From positions 310,001-374,000 of the forward strand of contig NZ_AP027729.1 in assembly GCF_030296575.1 (NCBI RefSeq): a stretch of DNA of 64,000 bases, written 5' to 3'. The DNA is from Paraoerskovia sediminicola (GTDB lineage: Bacteria > Actinomycetota > Actinomycetes > Actinomycetales > Cellulomonadaceae). This document shows positions 47,436 to 56,993 of the stretch, in pieces. Position 1 is the first letter of the stretch; each line of letters starts with the position of its first letter. Under the pieces are notes generated by a model, which did not search any database, had not been told where the DNA came from, and saw only the letters and a list, made by a program, of their open reading frames with translations. A program made the translations under genes and the position numbers.

Positions 47436-47903
47436 CTAGACGTCGGGGGCGATGAGCGCCAGCAGCAGCAGGGCCGCGGCGGCGGACACGTACAGGAAGA
47501 TGTCGACGCCGCGCGAGCGGATCGTGATGCCCTCGGGCCCCGGGTCGCCCAGGAGCGCGCGCGCGGTCCCCGCTGCGACGAGCGTCGCGGCGAGCATCCC
47601 GATGCCGACGGCGGAGTCGACCACCACGGTGAGCACCGTCGAGGTCGCGACGCCGGCGAGCACCAGCCACAGGGCCGGTGCTCGGGCGCTCCGCGGGGCG
47701 CTCGGCGTGGGATCATCGGCTCCCTGCGCCGGCACGTGGGGCCGGGCGCCCGCTGCGGGACCTCCGGGCGCACGGACCGGGGCCCAGCCGACCGCCATCG
47801 TTCCTGCGCCGTCCACTGCGTCCACCTCGTCCTCCGGGTCCGCTGCGTCCGGGACCTCGGGATCGTCGGGCCGCGCGGTGCGGTGCCCCTCCGGTTCGCT
47901 CAC
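47436..47903 (-). CDS. DUF3017 family membrane protein
   Basis: A 155-residue protein: a disordered acidic/proline-rich N-terminus (about 1-70), then three hydrophobic segments (ALWLVLAGVATSTVLTVVV, VGIGMLAATLVAAGTARALL, FLYVSAAAALLLLALIAPDV) with ITIRSRGVDI before the last. This fits DUF3017, which in Streptomyces lies by folD and mdh (from memory). Function unknown. It is divergent from the flavoprotein gene with a 32-base spacer. Confidence 0.75.
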   Translation of the reverse strand: MSEPEGHRTARPDDPEVPDAADPEDEVDAVDGAGTMAVGWAPVRAPGGPAAGARPHVPAQGADDPTPSAPRSARAPALWLVLAGVATSTVLTVVVDSAVGIGMLAATLVAAGTARALLGDPGPEGITIRSRGVDIFLYVSAAAALLLLALIAPDV

Positions 47904-47935
47904 GGCTCGAGGCTACCGCCCGCTACGGTGACGCC

Positions 47936-49273
47936 ATGGTCGCCGTCCGTCCCACGCCCGCTCACCACCGTCCCGCATCGGTCGTCGTGATCGGCGCCGG
48001 TCTCGCCGGGGCACGCACGGCCGCGGAGCTCCGCGCCCAGGGGTTCGAGGGTCGCATCGACCTCATCGGCGACGAGGGCCTCCCCGTACGACCGGCCGCC
48101 GCTGTCGAAGGAGCTGCTCACCCGCAGCGAGCCGGCGTGGCTGGCCGACGAGCTCGACATCGACGTCGCGGCTCTCGCCGACGTCTCCCTGGGCGACGCC
48201 GCCCGGAGGCTCGCGGTCACGGACGACGAGGTCCGGGTCGCGACCGCGTCGGGCCGCGAGATCGTCGCCGACGCCGTCGTCCTCGCCCTCGGGGCGCGTC
48301 CCGTCCGGCCTGCCGGGTGGGACGCCGCGCTGACGCTCCACTCCGCCTCGGACGCCGCGGCGCTGCGGGCGGCCCTCGTGCCGGGTGCGCGGCTGCTCGT
48401 GATCGGTGCGGGCTGGATCGGCGCCGAGGTCGCGGGGGTCGCGGCCGCCGACGGCGTCCGGGTGACCGTCGTCGAGGCGGGCCCCGCTCCCCTGTGGGCC
48501 CAGGCCGGCGCCGAGGTCGGACGCCGCGTGACGCCGTGGTTCGCGGCCGCCGGTACAGAGCTGATCACCGGGGCACCGGTGACCGCCGTCGACGCGGGGG
48601 CGCGACGCTCGCGGACGGGACCCGCGTGGTGGCGGACACCGTGCTCGCTGCCGTCGGCGCGCGCCCCGCGACGGGCCTGCTCCGCGGGGTCGTCCCCCTC
48701 GACCCGTCGGGCGCCGTGGCGGTGGACCCGACCGGGCGGCTCCGCGCGGACCCGAACTCCACGGATCCCACGGACCCCGTCGCGCTGTCGCCGGCCGCGG
48801 CCGCCCGCGTCTGGGCGGTGGGAGACTGCGCGGCCCGGGAGCATCCCGTCTTCGGCCATGTCCCCGGAGGCCACTGGACCGCGGCGCTGACGGACCCGGG
48901 GCCCACCGTGACCGCTCTGCTCGCCGACGGGGACCCGACCGAGGGGACACCCGGCGCACCCTCGGCACCAGCACCCGCGCCGTACGTGTTCTCGAAGCAG
49001 CTGGGCCACGACCTCGCCCTGATCGGCGCGGCCCGGCCGGGCGACGACGTCCGGTTGCGCGGGGACCCGGACTCCGGCGGGCCGTGGGCGGCCCTCTACC
49101 TGCGGCCGGGCACGGCCGACCACGCCGTGCTGGACGCGGCTTTCCTGGTCGACTCGCCCCGCGAGGTGGGTGGGCTGCGCCGCCTCATGGGCGGCGACGA
49201 GCCGCTCACCGTGGACGTCGCGCGGGCGGTCGACCCGAGCGTCCGCTGGAGGGACGCCGTCCGACGGCCGTGA
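47936..49273 (+). CDS. FAD-dependent ferredoxin-reductase-like oxidoreductase (two frameshifts)
   Basis: A 445-residue flavoprotein after correction. FAD motif VVVIGAGLAGARTAAELR, then the family motif LPYDRPPLSKELL once the first break is repaired (about 48083, here one C too many), NAD motif LLVIGAGWIGAEVAGVAA, and VWAVGDCAAREHPVFG near the C-terminus followed by the reductase C domain. The second break is at about 48600 (G5 for G6), joining VDAG to GATLADGTRVV. It would pass electrons from NAD(P)H to a ferredoxin or Rieske partner, not present here. TACGGT (47924-47929) is 6 bases before the ATG, suggesting a leaderless mRNA. Confidence 0.85.
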   Translation: MVAVRPTPAHHRPASVVVIGAGLAGARTAAELRAQGFEGRIDLIGDEGLPVRPAAAVEGAAHPQRAGVAGRRARHRRRGSRRRLPGRRRPEARGHGRRGPGRDRVGPRDRRRRRRPRPRGASRPACRVGRRADAPLRLGRRGAAGGPRAGCAAARDRCGLDRRRGRGGRGRRRRPGDRRRGGPRSPVGPGRRRGRTPRDAVVRGRRYRADHRGTGDRRRRGGATLADGTRVVADTVLAAVGARPATGLLRGVVPLDPSGAVAVDPTGRLRADPNSTDPTDPVALSPAAAARVWAVGDCAAREHPVFGHVPGGHWTAALTDPGPTVTALLADGDPTEGTPGAPSAPAPAPYVFSKQLGHDLALIGAARPGDDVRLRGDPDSGGPWAALYLRPGTADHAVLDAAFLVDSPREVGGLRRLMGGDEPLTVDVARAVDPSVRWRDAVRRP

Positions 49274-49318
49274 GGACCGCGACCGGAGGGTCGCGGGGCA
49301 CGGCCGCCGGACCGGGCG

Positions 49319-50962
49319 TCAGTGCGCGAAGTGGCGCGTCCCGGTGAGGTAGAGGGTGACCCCGGCGGCCTCCGCCGCCGCGACGACCTCGGCGTCGCGG
49401 ACCGATCCCCCGGGCTGGACGACGGCCTTGACGCCCGCGTCGAGCAGCACCTGCAGGCCGTCCGCGAACGGGAAGAACGCGTCGGACGACGCGACCGAAC
49501 CTCGCGCGCGCTCCTCGCCCTCGGCGAGCGTGTTCGCCCGCTCGACCGCGAGCCGGCACGAGTCCACCCGGTTCACCTGTCCCATGCCGACACCGACGGA
49601 GCCGCCGTCGGCGGCGAGCAGGATCGCGTTCGACTTGGCGGCGCGGACCGCGCGCCACGCGAACTCCAGGTCGGCGAGCGTCGCGGCGTCGGCGGGCTCG
49701 CCGGTCGCGAGCGTCCACGTCGAGGAGTCGTCGCCGTCGGCGTCGATGCGGTCGGCCGCCTGCACGAGCAGTCCGCCGCTGATCGGGCGCGTCTCGACCG
49801 GCGCCGTGGGGCCGCCCTCGACGACGAGGAGGCGGACGTTCTTCTTCTGCGTGAGGATCTCCAGCGCCTCCGGCTCGAAGCCCGGTGCGACGACGACCTC
49901 GGTGAAGACGCCGGCGATCTGGCGGGCCGCGTCGGCCGTGACCACGGCGTTGGCGGCGATCACGCCACCGAACGCCGACACCGGGTCGCACGCGTGCGCG
50001 CGGGCGTGCGCCTGCGCCACGTCGTCGCCGACCGCGATGCCGCACGGGTTCGCGTGCTTGATGATCGCCACCGCGGTGCCCGGGTGGTCGTACGCCGCAC
50101 GCCACGCCGCGTCGGCGTCGACGTAGTTGTTGTAGCTCATCGCCTTGCCGTGGAGCTGCTGCGCCTGCGCGAGCCCGGTCGCACCGTCGCCGGCCCGGTA
50201 GAGGGCCGCGCTCTGGTGGGGGTTCTCGCCGTAGCGCAGCACGTCGGCACGCTCCCAGGTGGCGCCGATCCACGTCGGGAAACGACCCTGACCCTCGTCC
50301 GCGGCGTCGGTGGTCGTGCCGGACGGCGCGACGACGCCGGTCATCCAGCTCGCCACCGCGACGTCGTAGGAAGCGGTGTGCACGAACGCCTGCGCGGCGA
50401 GAGCCTTGCGCTGCGCGTAGGTGAAGCCGCCGCCACGGACGGCGGCCGCGACGTCGTCGTACGCGTCGGGGCTGACGACGACGGCCACGCTGGGGTGGTT
50501 CTTCGCTGCTGCGCGCACCATGGAGGGCCCGCCGATGTCGATCTGCTCGACGCACTCGTCGGGCGTCGCTCCGGACGCGACCGTCGCGGTGAAGGGGTAG
50601 AGGTTCACGACGACGAGCTCGAACGGCGCGACGCCGAGCTCGTCGAGCTGCGCGAGGTGGTCCGCCTTGCGCGTGTCGGCGAGGATCCCCGCGTGCACGC
50701 GGGGGTGCAGCGTCTTGACGCGACCCTCCAGGCACTCGGGGAACCCGGTGAGGTCCTCGACCCGGGTGACGGGGAGACCGGCGCCGGCGACGGTCGCCGC
50801 GGTCGAGCCCGTCGAGACGAGCTCGACGCCCTCGGCGTCCAGCGCGGTCGCGAGCTCGACGAGTCCCGTCTTGTCGTAGACCGAGAGCAGCGCGCGCCGC
50901 ACGGGGCGCGTCGAGTTGTCGGAGAGGGTGGTGGGTGCGGTCGTGCTGGCAGCAGCGGACAC
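49319..50962 (-). CDS. purH: Bifunctional AICAR formyltransferase/IMP cyclohydrolase
   Basis: A 547-residue enzyme for the last two steps of IMP synthesis, using 10-formyl-THF. The N-terminal cyclohydrolase (MGS-like) domain includes [24 protein letters not shown] and [15 protein letters not shown]; the formyltransferase domain includes [27 protein letters not shown] and [12 protein letters not shown]. Its substrate AICAR (ZMP) is the precursor of ZTP, and a ZTP riboswitch lies just upstream. purN precedes it by 156 bases on the same strand. Confidence 0.97.
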   Translation of the reverse strand: MSAAASTTAPTTLSDNSTRPVRRALLSVYDKTGLVELATALDAEGVELVSTGSTAATVAGAGLPVTRVEDLTGFPECLEGRVKTLHPRVHAGILADTRKADHLAQLDELGVAPFELVVVNLYPFTATVASGATPDECVEQIDIGGPSMVRAAAKNHPSVAVVVSPDAYDDVAAAVRGGGFTYAQRKALAAQAFVHTASYDVAVASWMTGVVAPSGTTTDAADEGQGRFPTWIGATWERADVLRYGENPHQSAALYRAGDGATGLAQAQQLHGKAMSYNNYVDADAAWRAAYDHPGTAVAIIKHANPCGIAVGDDVAQAHARAHACDPVSAFGGVIAANAVVTADAARQIAGVFTEVVVAPGFEPEALEILTQKKNVRLLVVEGGPTAPVETRPISGGLLVQAADRIDADGDDSSTWTLATGEPADAATLADLEFAWRAVRAAKSNAILLAADGGSVGVGMGQVNRVDSCRLAVERANTLAEGEERARGSVASSDAFFPFADGLQVLLDAGVKAVVQPGGSVRDAEVVAAAEAAGVTLYLTGTRHFAH

Positions 50963-51029
50963 GGTTGAGGCTCCTGTCGGACGGCGGTGATCGGCTCCGG
51001 GTCGGGGGCCGACTCTCGTGCTTCACCCA

Positions 51030-51112
51030 GGCGCCCAGGCGGGCGGCGCGCATCACAGGGACTACCGGCCGCTCCCCGGTGGTCGATCCCACCTTCGCCA
51101 GTCACGGCCGCG
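51030..51112 (-). ncRNA. ZTP riboswitch (pfl motif) upstream of purH
   Basis: Minus-strand order: CGUGACUGGCG, a GGUGG/CCACC hairpin, CCACCGGGGAGCGGCC, a variable linker, and CCGCCUGGGC (51042-51033). All are pfl-motif consensus elements, and purH is a standard target. A second CGCCUGGG follows in tandem. The match is better than the glyA copy. A covariance-model search has not been run. Confidence 0.87.
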
Positions 51113-51115
51113 GCA

Positions 51116-51121
51116 AGTCTA
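51116..51121 (-). promoter_or_regulatory. -10 box of the purH transcript inside the purN stop
   Basis: TAGACT on the minus strand, whose first three bases are the purN stop codon TAG, lies 4-8 bases before the riboswitch. This gives purH its own riboswitch-controlled start separate from purN. Confidence 0.5.
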
Positions 51122-51790
51122 GCCGAGCGTCGCGCGACGTCCGTCGACGTGGATCCCGTGGCGAGCGGCCCGCCCGACGGTCTCGACGAGCAGGGCGCGC
51201 TCCGCGACCTTGATGCGCTCGTGCAGGACCTCCTCGTCGTCGTCGTCCAGCACGGGGACCGCCGCCTGCGCGAGGATCGGCCCGCTGTCGACCCCCTCGT
51301 CGACGACGTGGACGGTGCAGCCGCTGACCTTGGCGCCGTGCGCCAGCGCGTCCCGGACCCCGTGCGCCCCCGGGAACGAGGGCAGCAGCGCGGGGTGCGT
51401 GTTGACGATGCGGCCGGCGAACCGGCGGACGAACGCGGGCGAGAGGATCCGCATGAATCCGGCCAGCACCACGAGGTCCGGTCCGAACACGTCGACGGCC
51501 TCCGCCGTCGCCGCGTCCCACGCGGCCCGGTCCTCGAAGTCCGCCGGGGCGACGACGGCGCTCGCGACGCCCGCGTCGCGCGCGAGGTCCAGTGCGCCCG
51601 CGTCGGGGCGGTCGGTCACCACGGCGACGACGCGTGCACCGTAGGCGGGGTCGTCGTGCGCCGCGAGCAGCGCCGCGAGGTTCGACCCGGCGCCCGAGAC
51701 CAGCACCACCAGGCGAGCCGATGCGGCGTCGCCGGCGTCCTGACCGGACCTGCCGGTGACGGGGACGGTGTGGCCGGAGGGGGTCTGCAC
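51119..51790 (-). CDS. purN: Phosphoribosylglycinamide formyltransferase
   Basis: A 223-residue enzyme that formylates GAR with 10-formyl-THF in purine synthesis. Visible: VVLVSGAGSNLAALLAA (phosphate loop), VVLAGFMRILSPAFV, NTHPALLPSFPGAHG (catalytic Asn/His) and VDEGVDSGPILAQ (catalytic Asp). GTG at 51790 follows AAGGAG by 8 bases. It is followed by purH and preceded by perM, the same order as mycobacteria (Rv0955-Rv0957, from memory). Confidence 0.95.
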   Translation of the reverse strand: MQTPSGHTVPVTGRSGQDAGDAASARLVVLVSGAGSNLAALLAAHDDPAYGARVVAVVTDRPDAGALDLARDAGVASAVVAPADFEDRAAWDAATAEAVDVFGPDLVVLAGFMRILSPAFVRRFAGRIVNTHPALLPSFPGAHGVRDALAHGAKVSGCTVHVVDEGVDSGPILAQAAVPVLDDDDEEVLHERIKVAERALLVETVGRAARHGIHVDGRRATLG

Positions 51791-51879
51791 GGGTGGCTCC
51801 TTCGAGGCGGTCGGCGCCTAAGAGGCGCACACGGGTCGTGTCGTGGACGGTCCGGCGACAAGAATCCCACAGTCCGCGG

Positions 51880-53130
51880 TCAGGCCCTGCCCGCGGTCCG
51901 CCGTCCCCACGCCGACCGGCCGGCCGCGACACCGAGCACCACCGCGAGCCCCAGTGCGACCTCTCCCCCGACGACGGCTCCCGTCAGGAGCGCGGGCGCG
52001 CCCACCGTCGCCATCGCGCCGGGACCGACCGCGCCGCCGCCGAGCATGAGGACCACGCCCGTCGACACCGCCGCGCCGGCCGTCGCGACGCCCGCGGCGA
52101 TCCACCGGTCGGAGGGCCGCAGCCGGGACCGCAGCAGGAACACGCCGGCGAGGGCCCCGCAGGCCACCACGACGACCGGGACCCAGACCAGGAGCGCCCC
52201 GGTGGACGCCGTGCCCGGCAGCCCGCCCAGCATCGGGACCGCGGGCAGCGGCCCGAGCTCGCGGGAGCCCGGAGCGAAGGACGACGAGCCCACCACGAAC
52301 CCCGGGCCTGCGAGCCACGCGACGGCCCAGGACACGAGGTTGGGGACGAGGAAGACCTGCCCCACCGCGAGGATCACCCCGCCGACCACGCCCGGAGCGA
52401 GCGCGGCGACGATGTCGCCCGAGGTCGACCGCCCGGCGATCGCCCACCCGGTGGTGACCAGGGCGGCCACCACCACCAGCAGCCCGACCGCGACCAGCGC
52501 GGCACGGAGGCCGACGAGCACCGGTCCGCTCACCACGCGCCGCACCAGCGTGAGGTCGCGGACGGACGGACCGCCGGGCCTGCTGAGGACCCCGGCGGCA
52601 AGACCTGCGCCGCCGACCGCCGCACCGGCCACCACGGCAAGGACCAGTGTCGAGCCCCCGGGGCCGACCGTCGTCGCGGCGATCACCGCGGCCACGAGCG
52701 CGTAGGTGACCGTGCCGGAGACCCAGGCGGAGACCGTGGCGTCCGCCGTGCGCCGTGCCGCGGCGACGATCGCCACGAGTACGAGGAAGGTCAGCCCCAG
52801 CGGTACCAGGGTCACGGGGTCGGCGGCCGAGGTCCACGGGACGCCGTGCGCGAGCAACCAGACCCCACCGGCGACCGCGACCGCGTTCGCCCAGCCGTCC
52901 GGGTCGGCGTCGGACGAGGAGAGCAGCGCGATCACGGCGGGGAGCGCCACGAGCGCGAACGTGAGGGCGAGCGCCTGGACCGCGGCGGCGACGCCCGTCG
53001 ACCCGTGCCTGAACGTCGCCACGAGCCGTTCGCGCCGCGTCGACGGGTCGCGCGGGGCACCGGACCCGGGATCGATGACGGAGCCGCTGGCCCCGGGCCG
53101 CGCAGGCGGACGTCCGGTCGTCGTGCTCAT
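51880..53130 (-). CDS. perM: DUF6350/PerM-like membrane protein
   Basis: A 416-residue polytopic protein with about nine to ten Ala/Val/Leu-rich membrane segments and a short disordered N-terminus. Position between sucD and purN matches mycobacterial PerM (Rv0955), an integral membrane protein needed for cell division under stress, and the DUF6350 family. Sequence motifs alone are weak, so the name rests on topology and gene order. The ATG is at 53130. Confidence 0.72.
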   Translation of the reverse strand: MSTTTGRPPARPGASGSVIDPGSGAPRDPSTRRERLVATFRHGSTGVAAAVQALALTFALVALPAVIALLSSSDADPDGWANAVAVAGGVWLLAHGVPWTSAADPVTLVPLGLTFLVLVAIVAAARRTADATVSAWVSGTVTYALVAAVIAATTVGPGGSTLVLAVVAGAAVGGAGLAAGVLSRPGGPSVRDLTLVRRVVSGPVLVGLRAALVAVGLLVVVAALVTTGWAIAGRSTSGDIVAALAPGVVGGVILAVGQVFLVPNLVSWAVAWLAGPGFVVGSSSFAPGSRELGPLPAVPMLGGLPGTASTGALLVWVPVVVVACGALAGVFLLRSRLRPSDRWIAAGVATAGAAVSTGVVLMLGGGAVGPGAMATVGAPALLTGAVVGGEVALGLAVVLGVAAGRSAWGRRTAGRA

Positions 53131-53200
53131 CGGACCATCGTGCCCCGACCTGCGGCCCCGTCTCCGGACGCGGGTCGGCGTGGCACGAGACCCGGGTGCA

Positions 53201-53241
53201 CGACGGCGCCCGGTCCCGCGGTGCGGGGCCGGGCGCCGTCG
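53201..53241 (-). terminator. Terminator after sucCD
   Basis: CGACGGCGCCCGG and CCGGGCGCCGTCG (13 bp) extended by CCCGC/GCGGG and one G-U pair; loop GGT. It starts 57 bases past the sucD stop. Confidence 0.85.
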
Positions 53242-53297
53242 ACGAGCCGATCAGGGCCCTGTCAGGGGGCTGGCAGGGGCTGGCACGGGCACTGACG

Positions 53298-54194
53298 TCA
53301 GGAGAGGATCTCGCGCATGAGCGACGCGGTCTCGGACGGCGTCTTGCCGACCTTGACCCCGGCGGCCTCGAGGGCCTCCTTCTTCGCCTGGGCGGTGCCC
53401 GACGAACCGGAGACGATCGCCCCCGCGTGACCCATCGTCTTGCCCTCGGGAGCCGTGAAGCCCGCGACGTAGCCGACGACCGGCTTGGTGACGTGCTCCT
53501 TGATGTACGCGGCTGCACGCTCCTCGGCGTCGCCACCGATCTCGCCGATCATGACGATCGCCTCGGTGTCGGGGTCGGCCTCGAAGGCCGCGAGCGCATC
53601 GATGTGCGTCGTCCCGATGACCGGGTCGCCGCCGATGCCCACGGCGGTCGAGAAGCCGAAGTCCTTGAGCTCGTACATCATCTGGTAGGTCAGCGTCCCC
53701 GACTTCGACACGAGGCCGACCTTGCCGGGGCCCGTGATGTCGGCCGGGATGATCCCGACGTTCGACTTCCCGGGGCTGATGATGCCGGGGCAGTTGGGGC
53801 CGACGAGGCGGACACCCTTCTGCTCGGCGAGCGTGTAGAACTCCGCGGAGTCCTTGACCGGGACACCCTCCGTGATGATCACGACGAGCGGCATGCCGGC
53901 CTCGATCGCCTCGACCACGGCCGCCTTGGTGAAGGCCGGCGGGACGAAGATGACCGAGACGTTCGCCCCGGTCGTGGCCATCGCGTCGGCGACGGAGCCG
54001 AAGACGGGCACGTCCACGCTGCCGTCGGCCGAGCCCGGTGCCGGGAACGACACCGAGGTGCCGGCCTTGCGCGGGTTGACGCCACCGACGACGGCGGTGC
54101 CCGACGCGAGCATGCGCGTCGTGTGCTTCTGGCCCTCGGAGCCGGTCATTCCCTGGACGACGACCTTGGAGTCCTCGTTGATGAAGATTGCCAT
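53298..54194 (-). CDS. sucD: Succinyl-CoA synthetase alpha subunit
   Basis: A 298-residue subunit carrying the CoA site and the phosphohistidine. Visible: [14 protein letters not shown] (CoA binding), [15 protein letters not shown], and [17 protein letters not shown], whose His is phosphorylated. With SucC it makes ATP or GTP from succinyl-CoA. It follows sucC by 32 bases on the same strand. Confidence 0.97.
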   Translation of the reverse strand: MAIFINEDSKVVVQGMTGSEGQKHTTRMLASGTAVVGGVNPRKAGTSVSFPAPGSADGSVDVPVFGSVADAMATTGANVSVIFVPPAFTKAAVVEAIEAGMPLVVIITEGVPVKDSAEFYTLAEQKGVRLVGPNCPGIISPGKSNVGIIPADITGPGKVGLVSKSGTLTYQMMYELKDFGFSTAVGIGGDPVIGTTHIDALAAFEADPDTEAIVMIGEIGGDAEERAAAYIKEHVTKPVVGYVAGFTAPEGKTMGHAGAIVSGSSGTAQAKKEALEAAGVKVGKTPSETASLMREILS

Positions 54195-54226
54195 GTCTCT
54201 AGTGTTCTCTCTCGTCTCGGGCGGTC

Positions 54227-55399
54227 TCAGGCGGCTGCGGCGGCCAGCTCGGCCGCCTTGTCGGCGCCGCCGTCCATCGTCTCGGCCAGCGTCACCAGCG
54301 GGTGGTTCGCCTCGGTGAGGATGCGACGCCCCTCGACCACGTTGTTCCCGTCGAGGCGCACGACGAGAGGCTTGTTCGCCTCGGCGCCGAGGATCTCGAG
54401 CGCCTGGACGATCCCGTCGGCGACGGCGTCGCACGCCGTGATGCCGCCGAAGACGTTGACGAAGACGCTCTTGACCTGCGGGTCGTTGAGGATGACGTCG
54501 AGCCCGGCCGCCATGACCGATGCCGAGGCGCCGCCGCCGATGTCCAGGAAGTTCGCGGGCTTCACGCCACCGTGCGCCTCACCGGCGTACGCGACGACGT
54601 CCAGGGTGCTCATGACGAGCCCCGCACCGTTGCCGATGATGCCGACCTCGCCGTCGAGCTTGACGTAGTTGAGGTCGTTCTCCTTGGCCTTGGCCTCGAG
54701 CGGGTCGGCCGCGGCCTTGTCCTCGAGCGCCTCGTGGTCGGCGTGCCGGAACCCGGCGTTCTCGTCGAGGGTGACCTTGCCGTCGAGGGCGACGATCGCG
54801 CCGTCCTCCGTCTTGACGAGAGGGTTGACCTCGACGAGCGTCGCGTCCTCCTCGAGGTAGACGGTCCACAGCTTCTGGATCGCGTCCGCGACGTCGGCCT
54901 TCACGTCGTCGGCGAACCCGGCGGCCGTGACGATCTCCTCCGCCTTGGCCGCGTCGATGCCGACGAGCGGGTCGACCTCGATCTTCGCCAGCGCCTCGGG
55001 ACGCTCGACCGCGAGCTGCTCGATCTCGACGCCGCCCTCGACCGAGCACATGGCGAGGTACGAGCGGTTGGCCCGGTCGAGCAGCACGGAGAAGTAGTAC
55101 TCCTCCGCGATGCGCGCACCGGCGGCGATCATCACGCGGTGCACGGTGTGACCCTTGATGTCCATGCCGAGGATCTCCTCGGCCTTCTGGGCGGCCTCCT
55201 CGGGCGAGTGGGCCAGCTTCACGCCACCCGCCTTGCCGCGCCCGCCGACCTTCACCTGGGCCTTGACGACGACGGTGCCGCCGCCGAGCGATTCTGCGCC
55301 GCTACGGGCCTCCTCCGGCGTGGTCGCGACCACGCCTCCGAGCACGGGGACACCGTGCTTCTCGAAAATGTCGCGCGCCTGGTATTCGAACAGGTCCAC
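54227..55399 (-). CDS. sucC: ADP-forming succinyl-CoA synthetase beta subunit
   Basis: A 390-residue ATP-grasp subunit. Visible: [18 protein letters not shown] at the start, [33 protein letters not shown] and [23 protein letters not shown] nucleotide/CoA contacts, FLDIGGGAS, and [17 protein letters not shown] at 55399 gives the typical short N-terminus. It heads the sucCD operon with a perfect palindrome 60-70 bases upstream. Confidence 0.97.
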   Translation of the reverse strand: MDLFEYQARDIFEKHGVPVLGGVVATTPEEARSGAESLGGGTVVVKAQVKVGGRGKAGGVKLAHSPEEAAQKAEEILGMDIKGHTVHRVMIAAGARIAEEYYFSVLLDRANRSYLAMCSVEGGVEIEQLAVERPEALAKIEVDPLVGIDAAKAEEIVTAAGFADDVKADVADAIQKLWTVYLEEDATLVEVNPLVKTEDGAIVALDGKVTLDENAGFRHADHEALEDKAAADPLEAKAKENDLNYVKLDGEVGIIGNGAGLVMSTLDVVAYAGEAHGGVKPANFLDIGGGASASVMAAGLDVILNDPQVKSVFVNVFGGITACDAVADGIVQALEILGAEANKPLVVRLDGNNVVEGRRILTEANHPLVTLAETMDGGADKAAELAAAAA

Positions 55400-55457
55400 C
55401 CTGCTGCGTCCTTCCGGTTGACCGACACTCGCCGGCGTGGAACGGGGCCCCGACATA

Positions 55458-55471
55458 TCTCGACGTCGAGA
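55458..55471. promoter_or_regulatory. Perfect palindrome upstream of sucCD
   Basis: TCTCGACGTCGAGA, a 14-base perfect palindrome matching the icd site. On the minus strand TACCTA lies just upstream as a possible -10, so a bound protein would sit at the transcription start. Confidence 0.65.
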
Positions 55472-55661
55472 CAACTTAGGTACAGAGTAGACCGGATGAG
55501 CGCCGCGTCCCGCTCGGGGACGGTGCGAACGGTGTGCGGTCGCCCACACCCGGCCGTGCACTGCGGCCGACGGCGGCCGGCGGGCGGCAGGCGGGCGGCA
55601 GGCGGGGAGCGCGGGGCCGGTCGGGATGATCGCCGGTCCGGCACGTGCTTGACTCGCTCCC

Positions 55662-56978
55662 GTGAACACCAGATCGCCGCTCACCCGTGAGAACACGTCC
55701 CTCCTGCTCCAGGCGATCCTCGTCGGCGTCCTCGCCGCGATCGGAGCGACGGCGTACTCCTCGCTCGTGCACGCCGTCGAGCACGTCGTCTGGGACGCGG
55801 CGCCCCAGGCGTTCGGCGCTGACGACGCGCCGTGGTGGTGGGTGCTCCTGGTCCTGACGAGCGGCGGTCTTGCGGTCTGGGGCGCGAAGAAGCTCCCGGG
55901 GCACGGCGGTCACCACCCGCTCGACGGCCTGGCGTTCGACATCACCCCGAGGATGCTCACGTCGACGCTGCTCGCGGCCTTCGCGTCGCTGGTGTGCGGC
56001 TCGGTCATCGGACCCGAGGCGCCGCTCCTCGCGATCGGCACCGCCATCGGGTTCGTCCTCGCCCGACGGTCCACCGACCCGCGGGCCCGGGTCCTGGTGA
56101 TCTCCGGGGCCTCGGCAGCCCTCGGGGTCGTCATGGGCAACCCGCTCGTCACGGTGCTGCTCGTCCTCGAGGCGTCGATCCTCATGCCGGGCCCCAAGTC
56201 GAAGCAACCGATGACCCAGCTGATCCCGGTGCTCGCCGCGCTCGGCTCCGGGTACCTCGTGCGCGTCGGCGTCGACGGCTGGCCGGGCGTCAGCGTCCCG
56301 AACCTCAGCGCCGGCGACCTCGGCGAGTACGGCAGCGTGGACCTCGTCGACGTCGCCGTAGGGTTCCTCGTCGCGGTCGCCGCAGCGGGTCTCGTCGTCG
56401 CCGCGACCCGGTCGGCGAGCCGGGTCCGCGCGGTCGCGGATCGCGCTCCACTCGCGACCATCGTCGGCGCGGCCCTCCTCGTCGGGATCATCGCCGTGGC
56501 CACCCGCGCGCTCACCGGTCAGGACGTCGACATGGTCCTCTTCTCGGGCCAGACGACGCTCGCCGCGATCCCCGAGGTCGGCGCCGGCGCCCTCGCGGTC
56601 GTCGCGGTCGCCAAGGCGGCCGGCTACGCGCTGAGCATGGGTGGCGGGTTCCGCGGCGGCGCGATCTTCCCCGGAGTGTTCCTCGGCATGGCGGTCGGCG
56701 GGATCGGCGCAGCGCTCGTCCCGGGCGCGACCATCCCCGGGCTCGCGGCCTGCGGGATCGCCGCGGGCGCCGCAGCGACGCTCGGGATGCCGCTCACCGC
56801 GACGATGCTCGCCGTCCTGCTGACGATCGGGTCCGGACCCGCCGTGACCGTCACCGCGATCCTCGGCGCCGTCGTCGGGCTCCTCATGAAGCTGTGGCTC
56901 GACGCGCGACGCGACGGCGTGCTGCCGGACCTGCCCGGTGTCGACGAGGACGCCACGCGCCGGCCGGTCACCGACTGA
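55662..56978 (+). CDS. ClC-family chloride channel/antiporter
   Basis: A 438-residue membrane protein with about ten hydrophobic segments. [14 protein letters not shown] near residue 115 corresponds to the ClC G(K/R)EGP region, though the exact motif differs; [18 protein letters not shown] near residue 330 matches the GGxFxP selectivity motif; [14 protein letters not shown] follows. The GTG start at 55662 opens [18 protein letters not shown]. It is divergent from sucCD. A G-rich direct repeat (GCGGGCGGCAG twice, about 55579-55600) lies in the spacer. Channel versus H+ exchange cannot be settled. Confidence 0.87.
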   Translation: MNTRSPLTRENTSLLLQAILVGVLAAIGATAYSSLVHAVEHVVWDAAPQAFGADDAPWWWVLLVLTSGGLAVWGAKKLPGHGGHHPLDGLAFDITPRMLTSTLLAAFASLVCGSVIGPEAPLLAIGTAIGFVLARRSTDPRARVLVISGASAALGVVMGNPLVTVLLVLEASILMPGPKSKQPMTQLIPVLAALGSGYLVRVGVDGWPGVSVPNLSAGDLGEYGSVDLVDVAVGFLVAVAAAGLVVAATRSASRVRAVADRAPLATIVGAALLVGIIAVATRALTGQDVDMVLFSGQTTLAAIPEVGAGALAVVAVAKAAGYALSMGGGFRGGAIFPGVFLGMAVGGIGAALVPGATIPGLAACGIAAGAAATLGMPLTATMLAVLLTIGSGPAVTVTAILGAVVGLLMKLWLDARRDGVLPDLPGVDEDATRRPVTD

Positions 56979-56993
56979 ACGAGCAGGGCTGTC

